Of a stretch of 64,000 nt of DNA, positions 13,083-23,689 are shown piece after piece. Source of the DNA: Apteryx mantelli (Eukaryota; Chordata; Aves; Apterygiformes; Apterygidae); NCBI RefSeq assembly GCF_036417845.1, contig NC_089978.1, positions 127,316,183 through 127,380,182 on the forward strand, read 5' to 3'. Positions within the stretch are counted from its first letter, which is position 1. Each line of letters begins with the position of its first letter. The notes under the pieces were generated by a model, which saw only the letters and a list, made by a program, of their open reading frames with translations, was not told the DNA's origin and ran no database searches. Position numbers and translations under genes: made by a program.

Positions 13083-14675
13083 TAATTCTTTTAACTAATA
13101 AAAGTGCACTAGACAAAACTGCTGCTTCTCACCTTTTATGATCTGGTTTAGCAAAGAGAATACAGAGAGATCATGAGGTGTGCTGTTAATCCAAAATCTG
13201 CTCTGTGATAACAGTACATCCTTTGATGACTGCAGAATGTTACTTTGCTTTTATTTAAATAATAGAAAAAGAAAAATGCGCCTGTTTTGTGGAGACAATT
13301 TCCAGACTTGGATCTGGTTTCCTCCTTTTACTCTGTAAACTCCATGTTTCTTTGACACATCTTTTCCAAAAGTGATCACTGCTGACCCAAATGGATGATA
13401 CTGGATAAGCTGGATAACGTAAGCTGCTTTTCATACGTTGTAAATTGTTGTGAAAACTTGATAGGCAAAACACACAGCTCCATTATCGCTGCACTGGGGA
13501 AAAATCTGGTTTAAAAGCATTGTTTCTCTGGCGCATGTAAATAAATTTGACTAGAGCAGCTGTGCAGAGAAATACTGTTGTGCTGTCATCTCCTTACCCC
13601 TCTGGATGCAACCTAGCACTGGTAATTAGCTTTGGCTCCCGTGGGAACAGAAATGCGCTGACTAAATGGTTGTTCCTGTTATCCGGGTTTCCTACTGTGC
13701 TGAGAGTTCTTTGATTTAATTTCATTAACTGCCTTATAGCTCAGCCATGTGCAAACTGTCATCCTTTTTCCAACAAAATCTGCATTAAGGTAAATGCGAT
13801 TGTTTAATAGCCAAGTCGGTGGGGTGAAGCAAACAAAGAGCTGCACAACAGGTTCTTCATGTGAGTGAGTGCCTATTCAAATCTGTTTAACTACTGTAAA
13901 TTGATTTGCAGGCAGCACCAGATGTGCCACTAGATTTACATTTATTCCTCACAGAAAGTCAATGAAATGCATGTCATCTGGAAATCATCCCAGGGAAGCA
14001 GATGTGATGTGTGTTTATCAAGGCTTTGACTAAAGACTAATTCTTGAAGCTTCAGATAGGAGTTAAAGGGTGCTCAATATCTCCCAGGAGATTTCCAGCG
14101 TAATAACAGGCCACAATGTAAGTGGAATCTGCTTTGTTTAATACAACATAGATTCAAAAAAATCTTTGAGTAATTCTGTGAATGGAAGACTAAGATCAAA
14201 TCAGATATTTAAACCATAATAATGCCTTACAGCCCAGATGAGACTACTTTACTTCAGTGATCAGCATCATAACTCTCCAGTTCAATTTTTTCTTCTTTTG
14301 AAAAGCTCATTTCTTGTGAACATTTTCTACAATCTCAAAATTTACAGGAAACAACTTAAATAGAGAGCATTCCCACTGCTTACAGAAAGGTACTGAAAGG
14401 TACAAAAGTTCAAACATACTCAGCTGCAGATGAGCTCACCCTCACCAATTCTCTGCAGCTGATTATAATAAAAACATCACCTCCCATGTGACCAGCTCTT
14501 GCCATTGAAAAGCAATAATGTCATCTCCGGTGGGAACCTGGATGACATACAGCTAGTATTAAAACACAGATATTTCTCTAGATTACCCTGCAGCCTGCAA
14601 TTTCCTTTAGTGAAAGGACTAGAAGATTGAGCAGAGTTTAAATAGGTTAAAGGAATAAACACTCTATTAATATTT

Positions 14676-14691
14676 AAAAAAAAAAAAAAAA
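14676..14691. repeat. Homopolymer A tract (16 A)
   Basis: There are sixteen consecutive A residues. No retroposed sequence was recognised directly upstream, so I treat it as a simple repeat and not as the tail of an inserted transcript. Confidence 0.85.
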
Positions 14692-15725
14692 GATGATCAC
14701 CTCAGTAATGCAGATTGTACCTTGGCAGTTGGGATAAACTCATGGGACTGCTCTGATAATGAGAGTTGATTTTTATTATTATTTATTACATAGGAAAGTA
14801 TATAGCTTTGAATAAAAAAAAAGATGCTATTAGCATTTATTCCTTCAAGCTGCAGGTGTCCTTATCTGGTCCGATTGAATAGTCCATGGAAACATTAGCT
14901 TCACTGGGCATTGGATCAAGCCATCACAGCATTTAGATAGAGCATCTGTAATACAAGAATTTTGCCTTTCCATGCAAGAATGCCATTTCCAAGAAATATC
15001 ACAGACTCCTCCTAAATTCCACTGTGCTTGGTGGCCTCAAGGAAGAGCAGAGAAGGAGTTCCTGTGAAAAGAATAAAGGGCAAAATACTTGCTGAATAAC
15101 TGTCCTTGCTCAGTAAAGATGGGCAATTACTGGCCTAGCATTTAATTTGTGGCATTCTTTTCTTCCTTTCTAGAAAAAAGGATCATTACGTAATGAATAT
15201 TTGTCATGAAAGAAAAGATGAAAGACTGTTATTAACAAGCAAAAGAATTCAGATATCCTGAGGAACATCAGATAACCATTATAATATGCCTCAGAGTTTG
15301 CTTGGGATGACCAAAGCCATGGGGAGGCTATACAATTTCAGTCATTCCTCTTGGCTAGATTCCATCACTGAGCAGTGAGATGTGTAATAATAAAAATATA
15401 ATATTGGCCCTCACATTCTTAAGAAACTATCTCCCATCTCTCTGAGTAGACAGCATTTACACAAAGCCAAGAAAGGAGTCTCTTTAGAAATCTCCCACCC
15501 AACCTAGAGAGAGTCTGGAAAGATTGAACGCGATAAACATTCTCAGTAAATACTCATATTGAGTCAGATTCTTTTTATACACACAACAGTTCTTCAAAAC
15601 AAAGAATGCAAAATAAAGAATGTTATGAAAAAGACATTATTTTAACAGAGCAAGAGGAACTGCTAGCATTGCAGACTAACCAGGACACTGTAAATTGCTG
15701 AGTAGGTATTGCTTTATCTTCACAG

Positions 15726-15760
15726 AAACCAAACAAACCTAAAAACCAAACAAACCTAAG
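15726..15760. repeat. 17-bp direct tandem duplication
   Basis: The unit AAACCAAACAAACCTAA is present twice head to tail (about 2.1 copies). This is slippage-type duplication in an A/C-rich stretch. Confidence 0.85.
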
Positions 15761-17864
15761 AATGTGTATTAGCTGCTGACAGTCTCAATAACTTCCATGA
15801 AGCCATTTATAGCTCTTTCTAGTTCTTCATTATTTCTCTGAAAAAAGATCACTGGGCTCAGTGGGCCTGAGGAGTTACATAACTTAGAGTGTACCATCTA
15901 TCATGATTTATTAAGATTACTTTTAAGAGACTACAGAAAGTGCAAAGTGGGCCTACACTTGACACATAGCTCAATGTGAGGAGGAGAGGTGTTTGAAAAG
16001 AAGTCTTAAAGGTACATTTACGTTCTCCATATCACTGATGCTAAGCCTACATTTAAACAGGATACTTTAGAGAGATACAGGGCTCTGACAATCAGCAATC
16101 ATTGGTAATAGCCTGAAAGACCCACCAGAGAAACCAAGATTTGCAAGTGCTCAGAAAGGGTGGACTACACCCTCTGTGCTAATTCCTCACAGGTCCTCAG
16201 AAGACCTCAGTAATGTGCATCCACTATAAAATTGTCCGGTACACTTCTTTTCCATATTCCTTTATACACAAATAATACCCTACTCTGTTTTAAAATTATA
16301 CTTACTGGTCATGCCACAAATCACTATTACATACTGATGGAACATGGTTCTGTGTACTACCTATATGACTTCAACTGCTGTGGTATATATTGGCTTGACT
16401 TATGCTATGATATGCCTTGGATTGCTTTGAATACCAGTAACTCACCATACAGCATTCTCACAAAGTAAATTGGCTGGTGTGAAGTTTGTCTTCTTTCAGT
16501 GTTTTATACTCTAAGACTGTTATGACCCACCTAGAACCGAAAACTTACACTTTTGTACTTAAGGTGACTAATTCCCTAATCTGTTCTACAGTATATATTT
16601 ATTATTTAGATCCTGTTGAGCTCTTAATTAGCCCTCTGGTACTTTTATTTAAAAGAAAAATAACTGGCATATATGTATACGCTCAATTTGCTATGGTTTC
16701 CAAAAATGCTTAGCTTCTATCTAACTTAATGATGTTCATATCTAAAAATTCACCTGCCATGAATTACTTTTTGCTCTTTTTTGCTGGTGGAAGAAAAGAG
16801 GAACATAAGTTGAGGAGGAGGCAGCTAGCCAAAAATGTGTGGAGACATATTGGTATTGACTGTAGCATAGAAGTTAAGGTGACATTTACTGAGCAAACAA
16901 ATGACTGGTAAGTATTTTGATTTTTTTACATTTCTATTTCCTTAAGGAATAATTGGCCTCCCCCTCAAAAAACCCAGAATCTACAACGAGCCACCAATGA
17001 AAGGCCAGTTTTACTAAGAGATGACAGGTACAATGCTCAGTGCCTGTGAGGAAGATGTTGCATGCAACAAATTTAAGAGGCCTTCATGTACCTTATCAAC
17101 TGAAAATAGTATGCCAAACCAAAGGTGAGAGAATGACATGGCCCAGCATTAGCTAGGAACACAGTAGGCAACTTTGAAGGTGAATCCTTCACAAACTAGC
17201 CAGATGTATTCACTCACAAGGTAAGAAGGGAAAAAGGCCAAACTCTTTGAAGGACTTAGAGTCCTGGCATAAGTCTGTTTCTCAGGAAACTGAAGGCTGT
17301 TTGAGCACAAAACCTAATATAAAAGGTCATAGTAAACTAACTTGTGGTGGCTCATGACAGAGGTACAGCATAGTAGGAGGAATGATGTTGCCTCAAAAGC
17401 TACAGCTCTACCTGGTGGAAGACATTGGCTTTAATCTTTTGTAATCTCTCATTCTGTTGGCTGGACATGGACTTCCTGTAAGGTTCAGCAGATCTGCTTA
17501 GCTGCTAAAGCAGTTGTACTAGAGTTTCCAAGCTAGAAAAGCCATCTTACCCATAACTACTTCTTGGCCAGAAAGTGTTGACCACAGTGTTGAATTTCTG
17601 GGTATAAAAGATTGAGAGTAGACTTTTCCAGGTCACAGAACAGTCCATTTGGCTGAAAGAATGATATTAAAAATAATCATTTCATTAAAACAGTCTGACT
17701 TGGGAACTCTTGTCACTCATTAAAAAAAAAATGCAAAAACTTAAACAAATATGACCCAGGCAGGCAGGGAGAGATAGTACTGCCCAGACTATACACAAAG
17801 AAAAGCTTGAATATTTCTTTGCATCATTTTTCTGCAGATCCTGAGCTCCTATTCACCAGCAGAG

Positions 17865-18090
17865 TAAGCAAACGTTAGGGAGCAGTGAGGACCAGCAGGG
17901 AGCCAGGAGCCAAGGGGAATAACACAGCCGGCAGGGTGAAGGCCTCACCAGCCTGGGCCTATTCCATCACCTCTGAGCCAGGTGAGCAGGGCTGGCCAGG
18001 GGGGCAGCCAGGGGCAGCCTAGAGTCCAGATCACCTGTGGTGATAAGGCTGGTCTGAGGTCAAGCTGGGAACACGAGTCAGAATTGATGC
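17865..18090 (+). repeat. GC-rich interspersed repeat, copy 1
   Basis: A sharply GC-rich island lies in AT-rich surroundings. It matches the reverse complement of the GC-rich segment at 57.6-58.15 kb, which makes it one copy of a dispersed family. The best block is 18035-18081 against the reverse complement of 57944-57990: 41 of 47 positions are identical by hand count, with no gap. A second shared block is CAGGGAGCC...CACAGCCGGCAG (17895-17934), matching the complement of 58087-58118, followed in both by a CCTCACCAG word. The family is not one I can name; it resembles old LTR or nonautonomous transposon sequence of sauropsids. The strand is arbitrary. No reading frame suggests coding. Confidence 0.7.
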
Positions 18091-18094
18091 AAAA

Positions 18095-20025
18095 TTTGAA
18101 ATAATAAATCTGAAGTAATAGTGGTGTTAAAGCAATTCACCGCACCTTATGGGTAAGGCAGTAAGTAAGCTCTGCTGGTGAATCTGGAGGTAGAAAGGAA
18201 GCACCAACATACCAGTCACTAGTCACCTCTTATGATCAGGAGCACAGAATCTGCAGTATACAGCCCTGGCATGGTTATCTCTCCCTGCCTGTGTGGGTCA
18301 TATTTGTTAAACTGAAGTAAAATACATCCTAGGACAAAGACCCTGTTTTGCTGTGTGTTTTCTAAGGTACACTTCTGTGATTCCCACCTTGGTCAATCCA
18401 TGGAAAAATATTGAACAAATAGCAAATTGCAGGCAACACATTGCATTTGTCTCCACCAGTCTCAGTTTTAGTTTCTGTATTGTCTGTGTCTGTGAGAAAT
18501 ATTAGAGGGTCTCGCAGGTAAGAGGCGCCCAGGAGTGAAGAAAACTGAGGCACAACAGTGGCTTTGTGAGCAGGGTGATGATTACAGATTTCTGCTGGTA
18601 ATAGAACATATGCTTATATTTCATTTCACTGCAAAATATTCAATAATGAGACCAGGCATTCCACATGTGAGCAGTGGGGAAAAATCTTCCTTTGGTTATA
18701 GCTGTGTGGTCAATTAAGAAAGGAAAAAAATAGGAAGTAGTATTTGCATTGAGACAATAGCTAGGTCTGTGCTGCTATCTGCTGGTGAAGAACACACATT
18801 GCTCTAGAAGTACGCTAGTGCCTGGGTATGTTTGTAAGCAATGCTTGAAATTGCATGAGAGCCATTTTAATAAACTTTAAATTAAATAAAAGCTGTAATA
18901 GCTATATAAGTTAATATCTTATCATTATTAAATTTAAATATTTATAATTTAACTTTTGTGAGTGTCTAGAAACTTTATTTCCTCTTAAGACTTCAGTTGC
19001 TTCAAGTAAATCAGGCAGCATAAGGTAAACATTCTGTCGTTACTGTACATGCAGGAAAATATTTAATTCCAACAATAGTTATCTTTCTTTCTTCCTTTCT
19101 TTCTTAGACAAAATTCCATGAATTTTCACTTAGATGGGAATTTGTATTGTTCGAATTGTAGCTGCAAATGTAGAAACCATATTGAAGAGTGTTTGAAAAT
19201 GGACTCCAAGAAATTTACTTAGGGAACTCTTTAAAACAAAAAAAGTGGTCCTCTTTTTACTCTAGAGTATGACACAAGTGCTTACAAAGACTTAAAGAAG
19301 GACAGTCATAATCTTAAAGAACTAATACTTTGAGATCGTAGAGATTCAGTCTTACTTATGGTGAGGATAAGAAGATTAAATAAATATAATGCTCAGAATT
19401 TCATCTTGGATAAAATAATAACTAAATTTCTGTCTCAAAGAGCCACAGTTGAACTAAGTGACAGGCAAAGGTAACCACCAACACTATTTCATATGAGGTA
19501 ATTTTGGCAGGCTAGGTCATAGAAGAGGATTAGCACTTTAGATTTATGTTGTAAAGTAGCTAATCAATTTTCTTAATATCTTTTCCTGTAAATCTTGAAA
19601 CATGTAAAATGCCTGGAAATGCCTTACTTATTGGGGTGCTTCACCCTTCCCCCCATTTAAGTGTGATGGTAGATTGTGAGATGTACTAACTACTTGAAAC
19701 ACACTGACAGAAAAAAAAAAAGTGTTCCTCAAACCTGAATCTGAGATTCGATTTGAAGATGACCACTATGAAAGAAGACGGCTGGACCCACCTTTCTACT
19801 AGAACTGGGTCTGTAGACTGATGAAAATGTCTCCTTATTCTTTTCAAATGCTTTCCGTCTCATTTTTCCCCCAATCAGAACTTTGCTATCCATCATGAGC
19901 ATGTGCTCTTAGAATTTACCTCTTTTCTTCTCATGTCCTCAGGCTCCCTACAACTTCTGACTCCAGAACTCATTTCTTCCTATAGCCTGTCATAGTCTGT
20001 GTTCACGATTCGTGAATTTACCCTG
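18095..20025. other. Unique noncoding DNA with a TTTC microsatellite
   Basis: No gene was seen. The stretch 18860-18955 is extremely AT-rich. A short (CTTT)n-type microsatellite, slightly interrupted, lies at about 19084-19106. The remainder shows no recognised repeat. Confidence 0.5.
19084..19106. repeat. (CTTT)n microsatellite
   Basis: The sequence reads CTTTCTTTCTTCCTTTCTTTC. It is a short, interrupted tetranucleotide repeat with no other feature attached. Confidence 0.85.
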
Positions 20026-20029
20026 CTTT

Positions 20030-20325
20030 GACTAGCCCAGCCCCATGGACTCTAGCCTCCACCTCCCAGGGGCAAAGGCTTCATATCCCTTACTGCTTTC
20101 TCTGCAACCAGCATATTGCTACAAACACCCACCTCACTCACCATTCAGATCACACCAGTCAGACCCCTGCACTGCTCACCTTCCACTGCAGATGTCAAGT
20201 TCCTGGTTCTCAAAGCTCTGTATTTCCCTTTCTTGCATACTTCTCAGGTCTCCTCTCTTTCTGTGGTCACTCTACGTACTTCACTCCATCCAGACTGCCT
20301 CTCTGAAATGATAATGGGAATTCAG
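20030..20325 (+). mobile_element. L2-like LINE relic, C-terminal part of reverse transcriptase
   Basis: The DNA follows the L2-type order: CATTCAGATCACACCAGTCA, then a block coding for LVLKALYF, then CTCCTCTCTTTCTGTGGTCA. In one frame (20116-20337) the translation reads QITPVRPLHCSP followed by FLVLKALYFPFLHTSQVSSL. L2 reverse transcriptases have a block similar to 'HITPVLRSLHWLPV...LLVLTFKALHGLAPSYLSDL' at this place. The correspondence is partial and the frame is degenerate, so this is a fossil. It could also be a related CR1/L3 clade element. Confidence 0.5.
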
Positions 20326-20329
20326 AATG

Positions 20330-23300
20330 CAGTTTGATTGCCAAGAGAGCAGAGCTCTCACTTTTACTGCAGGAGGATTCAGTTTTGACTGAAATTGCTC
20401 AAGGTTTTTTCATATGGTTCACCTCAGACATATTTGGAAGCTTAACACAACACCCACCTCACTTGTCTCGCAGCATCCACACAATATATTCTTACGGTAG
20501 TTCTCCCAAGCTTCTTCAGCAGCCTTCTCTATGGCCTTTTCTCACTGTTGTATCTGCTGTAATCTAGATTCCCATGTATTCACTAATTTAATATAAAAGT
20601 CCCACTATAAAACACAATCCATCTTAAATAAAACAGAAAAACTGAAACAGAAAAGTGCCTAAACAAGTGAATGCTCCCTTCTCACATGAAATCGTGGAAC
20701 CTGAAAAATGTTAAGAGTAACCAATTTGCTCCTTTTCTTTTGTTCTATCCCTTGCTTTTTTGCCTGTTAGAGTGTCAGTTACAGACATCACTCTCACATG
20801 GTTTATAACTAGTCTGGTCTTGTATATTGGTGTCAGCATGCAGCTGATTTTGAAATATTGGGTCACATCTTGAAGTCTTCTCTTTCTCTTTCTTTAGTCT
20901 TCAGCAGATTACTGTTGAAGTGCACTGGCAGACAACTGTGAATATAACGATTTTCATAAGGCAGGGATAATGAGCTGCTGGACTTATGCCAATTCTGGAT
21001 ACTGAAAGAGATTTTGACTGGCACCACCAACAATAAGCAATGATGCTTTTAATAATAAACCTGGCAACAGATGCTGTAAACAATTCACCAGGCAGGCTCT
21101 AAGGTGTGCACATGGAAAAAATTGGTTGAGGTTGGATCAAATTATACAACTAACTTTGCTGTAACTATGCTTTGTTTGCTAGCCTCGATGCAGTGCAACA
21201 CTTTGCACTGAGGTTAGTTAGCCAGCACCCACCTAATTATGACTTTGTTTCCACTACAGTTTTCTTAATATCCACCAATAGGTTTGGATACTGCTCAGCT
21301 ACTTTGCACTCATGCTCCATCACCTTCTACTCCATCATCATGAGAGCAGTTAAGACAAATGTCCACACTGGCACTACCAACTAGATGATGCTCAACTTTT
21401 GTTTCCATGGAGTAAAGGGAAGAACTGATAACCAGAAGATATGGAGGTCACTCTTACCCTCAGTGCTTAGAGTTGAAACACATATCTCAGTTATACTAAT
21501 CCCTGTGTTTTTTAGATGAAGAAAGAACACAATCTACAGAAATATAAAGCTGATACATAGATCAGGACTTGTGTTGCTTCTGTAACAAGAGCTACAACAA
21601 AAGCTAAGTCTTGCCATGTAAATGGAGGTTTAACCCACAGAAACCGTACTTCCGCTGTTGTTTCACACTGCTAGAGATGGATGGTCTGTTTCTCAACTTC
21701 TGTCAAAACTGCTGAAGTAGAAGAACAGTGATGGACATAAGAGAAGGAGACACTCTTTCTTTCTCAGCTTGGACCTGTACGTGTGCAAACCACATGCTGC
21801 TGTGGAGAGCTTCTGTCCCAATAGGCAGCCAGGTGGGCAACATGTATTTGAGCAGAGATACTTATTTGCAACTGTCTTCTAGAAAAGGCTGACATTGCTT
21901 TTTGACAGGTGTGGATTGCATTTGTGTGGTTCTCTTCCTCATTCCACTTAGGTAACTAACCGAACAGTGGAGCACCAACTAAAATGGTGTTTGCCAAGCC
22001 CAGCATGGTCACCCAGCTAAGTGCCTCCATGGAGTAAAGTAATAGTAGGGCTCATACACTCATGCAGAACGACAAATGAGTCTCCAAAAGACATGAGGAA
22101 ATATCCTGCAGTGTCTTGTTTAACTGCAAGAGTAAACTGCAGATGAAACAGAACTCCATGGCACATAGGGAGCATTCATTATAAACAGACTGCTCATTGT
22201 TTTACATAAAATGACATTTGAAGTTTTAATGTTCCCCTCTCTCCTGGGAGATTTGGGTCACAAAGCTGTTGTGGGAATGTGTTAGAAAATCTGAAACGCA
22301 GTGGCCATTATGATTCTATTGCTAAATCTATGTAATGGTTTTGATTCTGTCTCAAATTCTGATGTGTGGTTGGGATAAAAGTTTAGTACTCTGTTCTGTC
22401 TTTCTCTGAGGCAGCTCTGCTACTTGCCTCATCAGGAAGGATTCACAGTGATTATAAGTAGAATAAAGTCTTTTTTATGGCAATCCTGGCAGCATAGAGG
22501 GGCTGATAAGAAATTGCAAGAGTCCAAGAAAGAATTGCCTCTCCCTAGATTCAATACAAGACTATCTAATCTTTTTTCCTGCTTAAACAGAAAATCCTGA
22601 GCTATGGTGTTGCCTGGAAGCAGCTGTAAACTACCATTAGTAAGGTACAATTTAGCATCAGGGCAATCCAGAGCGTACATAAGAAGACATAAAGTGCCTT
22701 TGCGTATTCCTAAGCTGTGCTTGCACTGAGCAGAATTAAACCCTGAGGACAGAAATGGAACTGATGAAAATGTCATCTTTGCTGGGTTTGTTTTCTGAGA
22801 AAAAAAAATCCACTAGAGGTTATCAGAGGAACAGTTTTATTTTTAGAATACTCTTGTTCCCATGAAACTCAAGAGAATTTTTATCTTTGACTTGAATGGG
22901 AACAAAACATTGCCCTTGGGGAGTAACTTCTTACATTACCAAAAAAGAAATATGATTAGAAAAACCTGTGGAGTATATTTTCTCCAGTGAACTGCTCTTA
23001 AAGAAATATATCTATAGAGAGAAGTGTTTATGTTAATTTTGAGACATTATTTTGTCATGCTGTTAGTTTTATAGAGTTCTGTTTTGGAATTTGTTCCAGT
23101 GCACATTAAAATTAATGTGAATCTCTCCATTAGTTTTCAGTCAGCACTGGATAGAGAAGTGAGTGCTCTTAGCAGAGTTTTACAGATGAAAAGAAAGAAT
23201 ACAGTTTTATTAAGTTATTCTATGCTTTTGGAATAAACTAAAGTATCTTTCAGTACACACAAATGTGTGGAAAGATAAACTCCCCATCCAACAAAGCTCA

Positions 23301-23685
23301 ATAGAGCTCAGACCTGGAAAAGTGTTTGCATATTTGCTAGGATTTTTTTTCCCTGTCTTTGTCAAATGAAAAAATAAAGATTGTCCGTTAGCCCTGGGAT
23401 TGTTAAAACACTGACAAGCTACGCTAAAACTAAAATTCATTGCTCAAAGTAAAAACACAGTTAAAACAGACAATAGATATATTTTTAAACGTTTCTTTTC
23501 AAGCAGTGATTGAAAAAAAGAAACATACCACTTGAAGATAATTCTCTTGTATTGGCATTTTACTATTTGCAATCCTAATTTCAGCGACTGTTCTTCTAGC
23601 AGTAAACAAATGATTGGTCTCCAGATGATTAGTCCCATGGTAGAGAGAAGTTACTGGTTACAGTTAAGGCTACAGTCATGACTGG
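20330..23685. other. Unique noncoding DNA
   Basis: No gene was recognised. A small hairpin lies at 21191-21210 (CAGTGCAA / TTGCACTG). The phrase at 22885-22915 (TTTGACTTGAATGGGAACAAAACATTGCCC) contains a degenerate copy of the 'cattgacttcaatggg' motif seen elsewhere in this window. A minus-strand frame of 114 codons at 22432-22776 has no recognisable domain. Confidence 0.5.
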
Positions 23686-23689
23686 GATT

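Larger units (their letters stand above)
13100..17860. other. Unique noncoding DNA with a possible conserved element and simple-repeat tracts
   Basis: No gene was recognised. The block includes a repeat-free stretch at about 13540-14060 with a TAATTAGC homeodomain-type core at 13623, a run of 16 A at 14676-14691, and a 17-bp direct duplication at 15726-15760. A chance-like frame with a good splice donor ends near 16907 (see findings). Nothing else stands out. Confidence 0.5.

Noticed and set aside
14676..14691. A16 tract as poly(A) tail of a processed pseudogene
   Set aside because: No coding-like or transcript-like sequence, and no AATAAA in a sensible position, was recognised upstream.
20028..20311. 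Three overlapping + strand frames of 73-92 codons
   Set aside because: The pyrimidine-rich strand leaves several frames open. The only meaningful similarity is to an L2-like reverse transcriptase relic, so it is annotated as that.
21191..21210. Hairpin CAGTGCAA/TTGCACTG as a microRNA precursor or terminator
   Set aside because: The stem is only 8 bp with a 4-nt loop and flanks that do not extend the pairing enough for a microRNA precursor. Such short stems are expected by chance.
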